A stretch of DNA of 64,000 nucleotides from Salinisphaera dokdonensis (GCF_040361215.1 NZ_APND01000005.1:186001-250000); one strand, 5' to 3'; numbered from the stretch's first letter, positions 48,767-58,402 are shown. Numbers and translations are program-made. The notes: generated from the sequence alone by a model not told the origin.

Positions 48767-50002
48767 TCAGGCCAGCGTGTTGAATATCTCTGCCAGTTGT
48801 CGCGCCCCGCCCCTGCGTGAGAAGCCACTCACCTTGTCGGGCGATATCTTATATTTATCACACCCCGAGCGAATCGACGTGAGAAATTGCATCAGTTGTT
48901 CCCGAATTCTGTCGGCATCGTTCATGGGCGCGTACGCGCCATCAATCATATCGTCCACCAGATTCGCGGTATCGCCGCCCGGCTCGACGAGCGCGAGCAT
49001 TGGCCGACCCGTGCGAAAGTACTCATAGACCTTGGCCGGAATCTGTCGGTTGTAGCGCTCCCCCTGCCAGAGCAACAGCCCGTCCGCCCCCATCTGCTCG
49101 GCGAGCGCTTCTCGATAGGGAATGGCCGGCTCCAGCCGAACGATATCCTCGATCCCCATCGATCGGATGACCGAGTCGTAGTGAGCCTCGTTGCCGCTGG
49201 CCCTGAGCACCACTACGAGGTTATCCGCGCGAACCAGCCCCTCCGCCTTGAGTTTTGCGAGCGCGACGAAGAACGCTTGCGGATCACGATGCTCTCGATA
49301 AAGTACACCGCTGTGTAACAGCTTCACCGGACGACCACTTGCCGCAGGCGGTGCAGCGTCGGCCAGATCAGAAAAATCGCCTTCATCGTAGCCGTTGGGA
49401 ATGACCTGCCACGTTGCATCGGTCTTTTCGGGGAAACGCTGACGATAAAGCTCGGCGGCGCCGCGTGTCGTGAAGACACCCCGTGCGCAGTGCGCAACGG
49501 TCGCCCGCTCTACCCACGCGCGGGTCCGGTCTGTCAGCGGACTCTTGAGTACCGATGTGCCGACCGGGTCCCTGAAATCTGCAATCCAGGGCAGCCCGGT
49601 CAGGCGATGTAGCGTCAACCCTATGAGATGCGCTGTCGTAATCGGATAGGTGGACCAGATCACTTGCGGCTTGTGCCTGCGAATCGCTGCCAGGCCACGT
49701 ATGACACCCGCAAACCACCAACTCCACCAGCGATCGGGCTGCGCTACCCATACCGGATAGTTACCGCGTAGCCCCATGACTTTTTTGGCGTCGAACGCGA
49801 ATGCGCGAGCGACCTCTGTGGCATCGGGAATAGCCGCGAGGCTGGACCGGTCTATGCGTGGATATGCATTTGCGGTCGCCGTAAGAACAGCGGGCTGCCA
49901 CCCGAAATCGGGCAGATGTCGACAAAAAGCCAGAGTTCTAAGCTGCCCCGTGCTCGACGACGAAGGCGGAAAATCATAGGCAATAAAAAGGGCGTTCTTC
50001 AT
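48767..50002 (-). CDS. Glycosyltransferase, GT4-like
   Basis: A 411-residue GT-B fold enzyme. N-terminal AYDFPPSSSSTGQLRTLAF is the usual donor/acceptor loop; the middle has WIADFRDPVG and VIPNGYDEGDF; the C-terminal sugar-nucleotide domain has LHSGVLYREHRDP and IPAKVYEYFRTGRPMLALV. It adds one sugar to the lipid-linked repeat unit; sugar unknown. It starts back to back with the asparagine-synthase-like gene at 50066. Confidence 0.88.
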   Translation of the reverse strand: MKNALFIAYDFPPSSSSTGQLRTLAFCRHLPDFGWQPAVLTATANAYPRIDRSSLAAIPDATEVARAFAFDAKKVMGLRGNYPVWVAQPDRWWSWWFAGVIRGLAAIRRHKPQVIWSTYPITTAHLIGLTLHRLTGLPWIADFRDPVGTSVLKSPLTDRTRAWVERATVAHCARGVFTTRGAAELYRQRFPEKTDATWQVIPNGYDEGDFSDLADAAPPAASGRPVKLLHSGVLYREHRDPQAFFVALAKLKAEGLVRADNLVVVLRASGNEAHYDSVIRSMGIEDIVRLEPAIPYREALAEQMGADGLLLWQGERYNRQIPAKVYEYFRTGRPMLALVEPGGDTANLVDDMIDGAYAPMNDADRIREQLMQFLTSIRSGCDKYKISPDKVSGFSRRGGARQLAEIFNTLA

Positions 50003-50065
50003 CGTCCGTCAGTATGATCTTGCCAGTGGAGCGTATTACCACCGACTGGGCTTTGCACGGCTATC

Positions 50066-51958
50066 ATGCACAAAACCAATGACAAAAGTCCCGCTCCGAT
50101 CAGTATGGCCGCAGCGCTCGGTAAAATTCAGCAATTTGTCACGATCAGCGGCGGCGATTCCGGTCGGCGACAAGACCGCGCCGAACGTGTGCGCACGCTA
50201 TTTCGGATGCTCGTTGGCGACACGCCCTGTATCGAGCGCCGGGCCGGTGCCACCCATCTCGTCGTCGCTTGCACGCGACCTGATGAACCGCAGCCCTCGA
50301 TCGGCTGTGGCCACGGAAAACCTTTTCTGTTCCGAGCAGGCTCACCCATACACACGGCCAGGGGCGATTTTGATGCGAACGCTCTGCTCGCCGCCGCCCA
50401 ATCGGCCCCTGTACTTGCTCGCGCGCTGGAACACTACGACGGCCAGTTCGCACTACTCGCCTGCCGCGGCGATACCTGCTCGCCACTGCTGGTGACCGAT
50501 CCGCTCGGACAGTTCCATGTGTACACAGCTCGGCAGGATGGACTCGTGTTCCATTCAAGCTCGTCGCTGTTACTCGCCGCACTGACGGCATCGGATTTTG
50601 ATGGCACGAGCGTTCGAGAATTCGTGGCCCGAGGCAATTGCTTCTCGGATCGGACACTGTTCTCAACAGTCCGCAAACTACCCGGCGCTTCGGTGATCGA
50701 CCTCGATGCAAGCGCGGAAGCACCTCCCAGCCGCTATTGGCAGCTGGCCGATGCGCTGCCGCAAAACACGTCGGCCGGCACAGGCGTTAAAGAGGTTGGC
50801 GAACGGCTGCGTGATTGCATTACAGCGCTGCGCTCACAATATCCACGACCAGTATTCGACCTGACTGGCGGGTTCGATTCACGCATTATTTATGGCGCGG
50901 CGCGTCAACAAGGCGCTGCCGATCCGCCGAGCACGACGGTAGCCGGAGCGCCGGGCGACGCCGACGTACGCTGTGCGACTCAGATCGCAGCCCGCTTCGG
51001 CAGCCCACACCACACCGTAAGTCCGCTGCCTGGGAGCGTGAACTTGTGGCAGGCTGCGAAAGATTGCCTGGCATTGACCGATGGTGAATACGACCTGCTT
51101 GAATACGCAGGCATCCATGCCGTACAGCAGCGAATGCGCCAGCGATTCGGGCTCAGTGTCAACGGCTCTGGCGGCGGCCTGCTTCAAGGCTACTGGTGGG
51201 AACTGCTCAAGCCAGGTCTGGGCGAGCAGGGAGACTTTCCGTTCGAGCGGGTCGCAGCGCGCCGTCTTGCGCCGGCCCCACAAGCAGTCGCACTGTTGAA
51301 GCATACTTTTAACGATTCACTGGCCGATCACTTCCGCGATCTCGCGGTGGCGGTCGATCAGCCGGTCAGCGCTCTACCGAACACCGCTCGCATGGATCAT
51401 CTGCTACTGCGCATGCGCGTGCAGCGTTGGCAGGGACGTATCGCAAGTTCAACCAGCCGCTTTCAGGACGTGGTCTCGCCCTTCCTGCTGCGTCCGGTTC
51501 TGGAGGCTGTTCTCGATGTGCCGGCAAGGCGCCGCGATCGCGGCAAGGCCTGCCGACTTCTGTTGCAGGAACTCGACCCGGCACTTGCCCGAATGCCTCT
51601 GGACAGCGGGATGCCCGCGACCCCCCTAACCGCCACGACCTGGCCGGCGCATGCCGTCACAGGCGCGCAATCGGCGTTTCGGCGTGTACTCATGCGGGCT
51701 CGGCCCAACCGTATTTTCGCCGAGCGCGCGACGCGTATACAGGTACTGCTGGCAAATCAGGAGGTGCAGGATTATCTCGACATGGATCACATGCGCATGG
51801 CCGATCTATTCAATGCCGAACAGCTTGAGGATGTCATTCAGGGCGCGTGCCGAGGCAGCGCCTGGAATACCACCCAACTCGGACGTGTACTGACGCTGGA
51901 ACACACCGCGAGAACACTGGAAAAGGAAGGCGGCTACAACCCTGCAGTTCGTTTCTGA
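50066..51958 (+). CDS. Asparagine synthase-like protein 2 (no glutaminase cysteine)
   Basis: A 630-residue protein in the only rightward gene of the polysaccharide locus. The pyrophosphatase loop is FDLTGGFDSRIIYG near residue 270. The Ntn-like N-terminal half (LLVTDPLGQFHVYTARQDGLVF) lacks a leading Met-Cys; the start is MHKTNDKSP. Length and layout resemble protein 1 and protein 3, but sequence divergence is large, so these are distinct paralogues rather than recent copies. Predicted ATP-dependent amide synthesis on an unknown carboxylate. It overlaps the 3' end of the small membrane protein by 25 bp. Confidence 0.75.
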   Translation: MHKTNDKSPAPISMAAALGKIQQFVTISGGDSGRRQDRAERVRTLFRMLVGDTPCIERRAGATHLVVACTRPDEPQPSIGCGHGKPFLFRAGSPIHTARGDFDANALLAAAQSAPVLARALEHYDGQFALLACRGDTCSPLLVTDPLGQFHVYTARQDGLVFHSSSSLLLAALTASDFDGTSVREFVARGNCFSDRTLFSTVRKLPGASVIDLDASAEAPPSRYWQLADALPQNTSAGTGVKEVGERLRDCITALRSQYPRPVFDLTGGFDSRIIYGAARQQGAADPPSTTVAGAPGDADVRCATQIAARFGSPHHTVSPLPGSVNLWQAAKDCLALTDGEYDLLEYAGIHAVQQRMRQRFGLSVNGSGGGLLQGYWWELLKPGLGEQGDFPFERVAARRLAPAPQAVALLKHTFNDSLADHFRDLAVAVDQPVSALPNTARMDHLLLRMRVQRWQGRIASSTSRFQDVVSPFLLRPVLEAVLDVPARRRDRGKACRLLLQELDPALARMPLDSGMPATPLTATTWPAHAVTGAQSAFRRVLMRARPNRIFAERATRIQVLLANQEVQDYLDMDHMRMADLFNAEQLEDVIQGACRGSAWNTTQLGRVLTLEHTARTLEKEGGYNPAVRF

Positions 51959-52158
51959 GCAATCCGCCGAAACAGCACCAGCAGCAAGCCTAGTGTCACG
52001 AGCCAGGCAACAGCAGCGCCGAGCAGCAACCACTCGAACGGCGCATTGACCGTGCGCCACGCATAGTCAAAGAGCACCACGAACAGGCAATGAAACGCGA
52101 CAAGAACCACGGGCGGCCAGGCGAGCCGTCCGGCGACAGTAAAGCGGAAACCGGTCAT
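51934..52158 (-). CDS. Small two-helix membrane protein
   Basis: A 74-residue protein with two predicted membrane helices (about 12-34 WPPVVLVAFHCLFVVLFDYA and 43-65 LLLGAAVAWLVTLGLLLVLF). Its ATG overlaps the stop of the phosphatidylserine-decarboxylase-like gene (ATGA), so the two are coupled. I recognise no family; it may anchor or assist its neighbour. Confidence 0.65.
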   Translation of the reverse strand: MTGFRFTVAGRLAWPPVVLVAFHCLFVVLFDYAWRTVNAPFEWLLLGAAVAWLVTLGLLLVLFRRIAQKRTAGL

Positions 52159-52871
52159 TCGTTCGCCTCCATGATCAGCGATTCCCCCGCCGCAACACGC
52201 TGGCCTACCTTAACCGCGACCGGCAGATCCCTTGGCAGCTGGAGGATGACGGTACTTCCCAGAAGGATCTGACCAATCCGCTGGCCTTTCTTCAGCTCGT
52301 CGCCCTCCTGCACCCACAGACGAATACGCTGCGCCATGATGCTCGTGATCAATCGAGTCTTGATCACGCCGAATTCCGTTTCCATCGTGAGCACCTTCTG
52401 TACCGGCGCCATCTTGTCGCGCAGATAAACCATGTTCTTGAACTCGCCGTTCATGAACGTGTCGCCTTTCGTCTCCACCGACAGCACACGCCCCGCCAAC
52501 GGGCTCCGCTGGACATGGACGTCCCAAAGCGTCAGCGCGATATCCAGGTACGTCCAATCGGCGTCGCTGGAAATCGCTCGCACGATGCCATCCGCGGGCG
52601 CGACGATATTGTTCCCAGCGGGCACCGTTCGCTCGGGGTCGCGCAGGAAATAGTCAAGGAAACCTGCCGGCACGTTGCCCTCTTCCCAGTCACGCTTGAT
52701 CTTCTCAACCGGCCAACGTTTCTGGGGATCGAGCAGCGGTTGTATCGTCGGCGACGGATAGGGAAAAGATCGGGCAAACAACACCACGAGCGTCACGCTA
52801 CCGGCCAGGATCACGATCTGCCATATTAACGTGGCCCAGTCCGTGGCGTTCCGCTTCAACTCATCGCTCAT
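52155..52871 (-). CDS. Phosphatidylserine decarboxylase-like protein
   Basis: A 238-residue protein with a membrane helix at about 15-33. It carries the small-type decarboxylase signatures: FLRDPERTVP, APADGIVRAI (D93), WDVHVQRSPLAG (H119) and LGST at 204-207, where Ser206 would form the pyruvoyl cofactor by self-cleavage. The usual reaction makes phosphatidylethanolamine from phosphatidylserine. Inside a polysaccharide operon, coupled to a small membrane protein and an O-ligase (ATGA at 52868-52871), it may act on another serine or amino-acid adduct or make ethanolamine groups for the polymer. Confidence 0.82.
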   Translation of the reverse strand: MSDELKRNATDWATLIWQIVILAGSVTLVVLFARSFPYPSPTIQPLLDPQKRWPVEKIKRDWEEGNVPAGFLDYFLRDPERTVPAGNNIVAPADGIVRAISSDADWTYLDIALTLWDVHVQRSPLAGRVLSVETKGDTFMNGEFKNMVYLRDKMAPVQKVLTMETEFGVIKTRLITSIMAQRIRLWVQEGDELKKGQRIGQILLGSTVILQLPRDLPVAVKVGQRVAAGESLIMEANE

Positions 52872-54160
52872 GACAGGGCCTCGACATTGGGACGTGCAGC
52901 ACGCCGGGATTTTGCGGCGACTGGCTCGGCGACGAACTGCACGCGAACCAGGGCGATGATCGCTAGCAACTGATAGATCAGATCAAAATACGGCAGCGGC
53001 AGAAAGGCGCCTGCGACAGCATAGGCCACGAGACTGACTTGCAGCATCGAGGCCAAGTCGTAGGCCCATTTTTTCTCCGGGTCTTCGAAAGTCTGGCGTC
53101 TGATCGCGTTGCAGGAGCGCCAACCGGCAATCAAAAGCGCAAGGAACAGGCCGAGGCCGACAAAGCCGTGTTCCGCTAGCACTTGAAAGAAAATACTGTG
53201 CACCGCGCGCGGTTTGGACGCGTTAGGGGGCGCATAGCGCCAGAAGATGGTGCTGTTCGTCGATGCCCCAAACCCACCGCCGCGCGCCGGTCTATCGAGA
53301 CCCAGGTTGACCGCGAAACGCCACGTTTCGATACGGCTGACCGCCGATCCTTCGGTCTGGTAGTCCGTGATCGTATTCATACGGCTCGCCCATTTATCGG
53401 GCATGACACTCAACAATAGCGGCACGGCCAGCAGTGCGACGATGAGGAAGCCGGCACGCTTGCGTGACTTCAGCAGCAGGAACATTCCAACGGCGGCCAG
53501 ACCAAGCATGCCGCCGCGCGAGTAAGTGGCGAGCACGGCCAGCGTAATCAGGACCATGCAGAGCATGAAGCCCATACGTGACCACCGGTGGGTCGCCTGC
53601 AGGTGAAGATAACGAAACAGGGGCAGCACGATACACAGCGCCAGCGCCAACGCATTGTTATCGGTGATGAAGCTTCCCGCGGGGCCAAGCACACGATTGC
53701 CGCCGCCGGTAAGAATCGTGAATATGCCGCCCTTGATGCCGTAGAACCCGATGGAAAAGGCGATGACCACAACGAGCCAGTGAATCTTGGTCTGGCCGCG
53801 CACCAGCACCAGCGTCGCCAGAATCATCGCCTGAATCTTGACGAACTTCTCGAAACTGGGCCAAGCCGCGTCCCCGGAGAAGGCGAACAACGTCGTTACT
53901 GCAGTCCAGAAAAGGAAAGCGGCAATCAGCCAGGTGATCGCCGAGGACGGAGGCGCCCATTTCTCGCGGGCATAGAACATCCCCGCCAGCGTAAGCAGCG
54001 CCACGATCTGTACCCACGGCAGGCTGTAGGCGAATCCGTAGGTCAGCCGATGCGGGTTCATGTATCCGAGCCAGGACCAGGCAAGCACGCCGATATAGGG
54101 CTGGACGATGATCAGCGGCAGTAGCCCGAGAATCAGCATGCTGAGCGCGATATCCCTCAT
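52868..54160 (-). CDS. O-antigen ligase/polymerase-like protein, exosortase-A-associated type
   Basis: A 430-residue membrane protein with about ten helices. The N-terminus MRDIALSMLILGLLPLI and GYMNPHRLTYGFAYSLP match my memory of the putative O-glycosylation ligase family found with exosortase A systems. A Wzy_C-type region is present: TYSRGGMLGL, and HSIFFQVLAEHGFVGLGLFL. It would polymerise repeat units or attach them to protein. No exosortase gene is in this window. Coupled to the decarboxylase-like gene by a 4-bp overlap. Confidence 0.82.
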   Translation of the reverse strand: MRDIALSMLILGLLPLIIVQPYIGVLAWSWLGYMNPHRLTYGFAYSLPWVQIVALLTLAGMFYAREKWAPPSSAITWLIAAFLFWTAVTTLFAFSGDAAWPSFEKFVKIQAMILATLVLVRGQTKIHWLVVVIAFSIGFYGIKGGIFTILTGGGNRVLGPAGSFITDNNALALALCIVLPLFRYLHLQATHRWSRMGFMLCMVLITLAVLATYSRGGMLGLAAVGMFLLLKSRKRAGFLIVALLAVPLLLSVMPDKWASRMNTITDYQTEGSAVSRIETWRFAVNLGLDRPARGGGFGASTNSTIFWRYAPPNASKPRAVHSIFFQVLAEHGFVGLGLFLALLIAGWRSCNAIRRQTFEDPEKKWAYDLASMLQVSLVAYAVAGAFLPLPYFDLIYQLLAIIALVRVQFVAEPVAAKSRRAARPNVEALS

Positions 54161-54204
54161 GGCCGATCTTGTCCTGTCACGTTCATGAAACGCTCCTGAA
54201 GGCG

Positions 54205-55341
54205 CTATCGGTCCGCCGGATAACCGGCTTCCAGCATAAGCGCGTCCATGAAGAACTTGGCCGCCCAGTTGGGATATCGATAAGTCATGTAGCCGCCGTC
54301 GACGGGATGGGAGCCCTTGACACCGCCGCGTACGCCGGGATGACGGCTGCTCCTGTCCTGGACCGAGATATTGAAACGGTTGGCACGCTCGGCGTTATCG
54401 ACAAGGCGACGGTCGCCATGGATTTCTGCAAGTCGCAGCCAGTTGATCGCCATTTGCGAATTGCCGGTGAGACAGCTCCAGCGCGCGGCGGCGCGCCAAT
54501 CGCCATCCAGCCGCCCGGGCAGCGCGCCGTCAGAACGCTGGGACAGCGCCACCGCCTCGGCCATACGGCTGGCGGCCGTCACGGCATTCTCGTCCTCTGC
54601 GACCACGCCGACCTCGAGTATGCCTCGTATCGAGTAGGCGATCGTATGCGTGAGCGGGCGGCTGTCATCATCGAGACAGTTATGGTCCAGCCAACCGTTA
54701 GCCTTTGCTCTGGAGAGCACCGCGCGTACATTCGCAAGCGCGCTCTCGACGAAGTCCGGGCGTTCAAGCAACACCCCGGCGCGCGCCAGACCGAAGGCCG
54801 AGCGGGTGTTATAGCTGTTGATCTGCTGAGCGGCGAATGGCGATGCGAAACGTCGCCAGTGCCCGTCCTTGTCCTGGGCCGCCACGAGCCACTCGCAGGC
54901 ACGCACAAGCGATGTCCGCCATCGCTCGTCGCCGGTCTCACGCCACGCCCTCGCCCAGCCGAACAATACTTGCCCGGTGTTGAATACCGTCGGCGCGACC
55001 GGCTGGGAATCGATCGTGCCCGCTCGCACGCCACCCTCGCCAAGCTGAATATCACTTTCCCAATGCGCCATCCGCAGCGCCCGGTCGCGAAATTCCTCGC
55101 GGCCCGAGAAGGCCGCATAATCGAACAGGGTCGGGATGATGTAACCGGTGGTTTCCGGATACGAGTCTTTCCAGGCAGATCGCTGGAGGTCGTACCACGC
55201 CGCCGCCCCGTCGTCCGGGGTCGCATTCTGCGCGGCCGCCAGCCAGCCGGCGGCCGCGGCCAATGCGCTTTCTCGCGAAGCCTGATTCGTCCGACGCAGA
55301 CCGGTAAGCCGGTCTTTGATCGCCAACCCCAAATGCCTCAT
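54205..55341 (-). CDS. Alpha/alpha-toroid-like protein of unknown function
   Basis: A 378-residue, largely helical cytoplasmic protein. Repeated pairs of helices separated by Gly/Trp-rich turns (FNTGQVLFGWARAWRETGDE, CEWLVAAQDKDGHWRRFASP) suggest an alpha/alpha barrel as in uronyl hydrolases, epimerases or prenyl cyclases. No catalytic motif was identified. It is coupled to the ATP-grasp gene (ATGA at 55338-55341), suggesting work on the same substrate, perhaps a glycan modification. Confidence 0.55.
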   Translation of the reverse strand: MRHLGLAIKDRLTGLRRTNQASRESALAAAAGWLAAAQNATPDDGAAAWYDLQRSAWKDSYPETTGYIIPTLFDYAAFSGREEFRDRALRMAHWESDIQLGEGGVRAGTIDSQPVAPTVFNTGQVLFGWARAWRETGDERWRTSLVRACEWLVAAQDKDGHWRRFASPFAAQQINSYNTRSAFGLARAGVLLERPDFVESALANVRAVLSRAKANGWLDHNCLDDDSRPLTHTIAYSIRGILEVGVVAEDENAVTAASRMAEAVALSQRSDGALPGRLDGDWRAAARWSCLTGNSQMAINWLRLAEIHGDRRLVDNAERANRFNISVQDRSSRHPGVRGGVKGSHPVDGGYMTYRYPNWAAKFFMDALMLEAGYPADR

Positions 55342-56549
55342 CCCTTTTCACCCATCCCCGTTGACTCCGGCGCGCGTCGAAGCCGCCGTATTCGATTGGC
55401 CATCCGCCCGGACCATTCCGCCCAGCCGGGAACCGGATCCTGCCACCGCCAGTATGCATCGACCGCCCGTGCGCCTTCGGGCATACCCTCGCTCAAGCCG
55501 AGGCCCTGCATTTGCGCCGACCAGCGATCGATCGCGCGATTGCGCCAGACCCTTTGCCCAACCGCCACATCGGGCAAGTCGCTCACGACGCCGATCGCGT
55601 CGCGATAAGCCGCTAGCGGGATATTCACACCGTGCAGAGTCGCGACTTCTTCCTGGTAGTCGGTACGGCCGATCGTCGGCTCGATCATCATGAAGCGCCC
55701 ACTGCGTGCGTCACGCTTGAACTCCATGCTTGCCGTGCCAACCACACCGACCGCACGAAAGAACGCACTGGTCGCCGCGGTAAGTTCGTCAGCCACCTCG
55801 TGCGCCGAAGTACAGCTTGCTGTGCCTCCCACGCCCGGTGGCCACGACCGGATTTTTCGCCCCACGAAGGATGCCCGCAGACTGCCGTCGCTCGCCACGT
55901 GCTGAAGACAGAAATAGATATCGGAATCGCTTCCGTCGATCCATTCCTGGACAACCATATTCGGCTCTACCGGCTGGATTTTCCTGTAGAGCACCGCCAC
56001 CGACTCTGCGTCTTGCACGCGGTAGGCTTTCTTAAACCGCTGCGAATAGGCCGGGCTATGCGAGGCCGGCTTTACCACGACCGGAAATTGCAGGGATCCC
56101 AATGCGTCCAGATCCTGCACTTGCCGCATGTACAGCGTTCTCGGCACGCACGCCTGCGCATCCAAGGCCAACCGGTAGAACCCCTGCTTGGTCACGAGCG
56201 CGTCCAGCACCCCAGTTGGCGGCAGCGACAGCCGGTAATGTTCGGACACGTGCGCCCGCGCATTCGAGATTGTCCGCACCGTCTGTTCCTGAGTGAGGAC
56301 AAGCACCGGGCGTTGGCCTGCGAATCGAGATCGGGCCCAGTCGTCCAACGCCGCTAGCAAGGCATCGCCACTCACTGCCGGCACCCTGAGCTTGTACGCA
56401 TAGCGCGTACGCGCCCCAGAAGAGTGCATATCGGGGTCGGCCAAGTGCACAGGCACGCCTGCTCGCGCCAGGCTCCGGACTACACCGAGGCCGTTCACAC
56501 CCGCCCCGAGCACGATCGCAGGCACTGAGTAGCGCGCCTTCAGGAACAT
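55338..56549 (-). CDS. ATP-grasp carboxylate-amine ligase-like protein
   Basis: A 403-residue protein; the start MFLKARYSVPA at 56549 overlaps the preceding gene by 10 bp. An N-terminal pre-ATP-grasp Rossmann part (VLGAGVNGLGVVRSLARAGV) leads to the ATP-grasp fold (FPVVVKPASHSP, VVQEWIDGSDSDIYFC) and the metal-binding end (FMMIEPTIGRTDYQE). It resembles the family that ligates amino acids or amines to carboxylates. Together with three asparagine-synthase-like genes it points to amide chemistry on the polymer. Confidence 0.82.
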   Translation of the reverse strand: MFLKARYSVPAIVLGAGVNGLGVVRSLARAGVPVHLADPDMHSSGARTRYAYKLRVPAVSGDALLAALDDWARSRFAGQRPVLVLTQEQTVRTISNARAHVSEHYRLSLPPTGVLDALVTKQGFYRLALDAQACVPRTLYMRQVQDLDALGSLQFPVVVKPASHSPAYSQRFKKAYRVQDAESVAVLYRKIQPVEPNMVVQEWIDGSDSDIYFCLQHVASDGSLRASFVGRKIRSWPPGVGGTASCTSAHEVADELTAATSAFFRAVGVVGTASMEFKRDARSGRFMMIEPTIGRTDYQEEVATLHGVNIPLAAYRDAIGVVSDLPDVAVGQRVWRNRAIDRWSAQMQGLGLSEGMPEGARAVDAYWRWQDPVPGWAEWSGRMANRIRRLRRAPESTGMGEKG

Positions 56550-58402
56550 AGACGCCGTCCCGGGTCCTGCAGGCTGCGCGACCAATCGGCGCGGGAGCCG
56601 TACTGAGCTGCGACCTGGTCGGCCGCAGCCAGGTAACGGGCCGTGGATCCCGTGACCTGTTCGAAATGCCCCAGCTGAGAGAGTTTCTCGGCCTTGGATT
56701 GTTCCCAGCGCAAACGTGACTGGCCCCTGCCCAAGGCGGCCATCATGCGGGCCGCCTGAAACCGCCACCGCTGGCGCGAGCCTTTCGGAAAACCGGCATC
56801 CCGCAGCTGCAACGTTGAAGCGCGCTTGAGCGTCTCGCGCCGGGCGCCCTGCTCGATCGCGCCCATCTGCGTGGCATAGCGACGGTCCTCGGCGACCCCT
56901 TTCGAATAGATCGTAGGCACATGCGCGAGCATCGGGCACTGCTTGTCTGCCAACCGACCCTGCAAACCCGCACCGATCTTGTGCTCCGGCGGGAAGCTGA
57001 GTGCGCTCAGCATCATCGCGCGGTCGAGAAACGGGCACAGGCTTTCAAAGACATTGGCCTGGATCGACAGCGGCGCGAGCGCAATCTCGCGCCGGGTGCG
57101 GGAGAGCAGATAGAAATAGGCAAACCGGTTGGGATGATCCCCCCAGCGCTCGAGTTGCTGACGCACGCGCTCGGCCAACGGCGGCGCATCGCTTGGCGGG
57201 ATCGACAGCCAGCGTCGAACACTGCACGGCAGGCTTGCCAGAAACACTTCGTTCGCGCCGTCCTGGAACAGGCGTGGGTTCACAAACGACCCACTGAGTT
57301 GCGAGCCCGCGGCAAGTCCGTCGAAGTTGACTCGGCCGCCGGGCGCAACCGCCATCGCAAGCGTGACAGAAAAGCAATGCTCGTCCGACTGGAAATCGCT
57401 CGCGAGATCTCTGGCGTCGCCGACAGCGACGCGGTCCGCAACGCTCGACGGATAGACTGCATAGCCTTCGATCCCCGCATCCCGGCACAACTGGGCAACT
57501 ATCGCGCTTTCGTATTCAGAGCCATCGGGGCGAACCTCGGGCACCGTAAACGCATTTGGGCGAATATCGTGGGTGAGCAGCCATGCGAGCATTCGACGCG
57601 AGTCGTGTCCGCCGCTGAGCGTCAACATCGACGACCCCGGTGCATCGTATAGCCCACAAAGCCTGCGCATCGTGTTATCGAAGACCGCATGCTGTTCTTC
57701 GACGAACTCGCCCAGCGGCCGGTCGCGAATATCAATTCCTGCCAAAAGGTCTTCGCTACGAGAACGCGTGAGCCGCTTGTCGTCGAACTGAATCGCTTCG
57801 GCCACACTGAAACGTTCGATACCTTCGAACGGCGTGTGATCGCCGAACAGAAAACCGAAAGTCAGCTGTTCTTCCCAGGCGGCCCAATTCGTCGCCGGCA
57901 TGGGGGCAAGCACAAGGAGCGCCTTTAGTTCAGAAGCCAGCGCATAGCCTCCGCCCGGCAGCGCACGCCAGTACAGCGGACGCATACCCAACTTGTCGAC
58001 ACCGGCAGTCAGATGCTCGGCCTCGCTATCCCAGCAGGCAAACGCATAGACCCCATCCCCATCGGCCAGCCCTTGAGTGCCCTTGTTCGTCAATGCGGTC
58101 TGGAGGCGCTGGGTACTGTTGTCGCCGACAATGCCCGCAGCTCGTCGAGCTTGATCGTCGGGGCCGAGGTAGTAACCGCAGCACACGGTCGCATGACGTC
58201 CCGTTTCGACCGGCTGTGTCTCGCCGTTGAGCGGATCCGGCCCTTGGCGCAGCAGAAGGCAAACCGCTTTTTCACCGCGATAGGTCTTCGCTTCGACGTG
58301 CTGCCCCGGGCTACGACCGAGCGCGCCGACAAACGACGCCCTCAAAGATTCGAAGGCTTCGGCGCGACGCGCCGGCAGCACGAGCGCCGCTATACCTGCC
58401 AT
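56540..58402 (-). CDS. Asparagine synthase-like protein 3 (catalytic Cys replaced by Ala)
   Basis: A 620-residue protein. It starts MAGIAAL where glutamine-dependent asparagine synthetases start MCGIAG: the nucleophile Cys2 is Ala. The Ntn domain is otherwise traceable (GVYAFACWDSEAEHLTAGVDKLGMRPLYW, then ASELKALLVL). The pyrophosphatase loop is TLSGGHDSRRMLA near residue 263. So the synthase half looks usable while glutaminase should be dead; ammonia or an amine must come directly. Overlaps the ATP-grasp gene. Confidence 0.8.
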   Translation of the reverse strand: MAGIAALVLPARRAEAFESLRASFVGALGRSPGQHVEAKTYRGEKAVCLLLRQGPDPLNGETQPVETGRHATVCCGYYLGPDDQARRAAGIVGDNSTQRLQTALTNKGTQGLADGDGVYAFACWDSEAEHLTAGVDKLGMRPLYWRALPGGGYALASELKALLVLAPMPATNWAAWEEQLTFGFLFGDHTPFEGIERFSVAEAIQFDDKRLTRSRSEDLLAGIDIRDRPLGEFVEEQHAVFDNTMRRLCGLYDAPGSSMLTLSGGHDSRRMLAWLLTHDIRPNAFTVPEVRPDGSEYESAIVAQLCRDAGIEGYAVYPSSVADRVAVGDARDLASDFQSDEHCFSVTLAMAVAPGGRVNFDGLAAGSQLSGSFVNPRLFQDGANEVFLASLPCSVRRWLSIPPSDAPPLAERVRQQLERWGDHPNRFAYFYLLSRTRREIALAPLSIQANVFESLCPFLDRAMMLSALSFPPEHKIGAGLQGRLADKQCPMLAHVPTIYSKGVAEDRRYATQMGAIEQGARRETLKRASTLQLRDAGFPKGSRQRWRFQAARMMAALGRGQSRLRWEQSKAEKLSQLGHFEQVTGSTARYLAAADQVAAQYGSRADWSRSLQDPGRRLCS

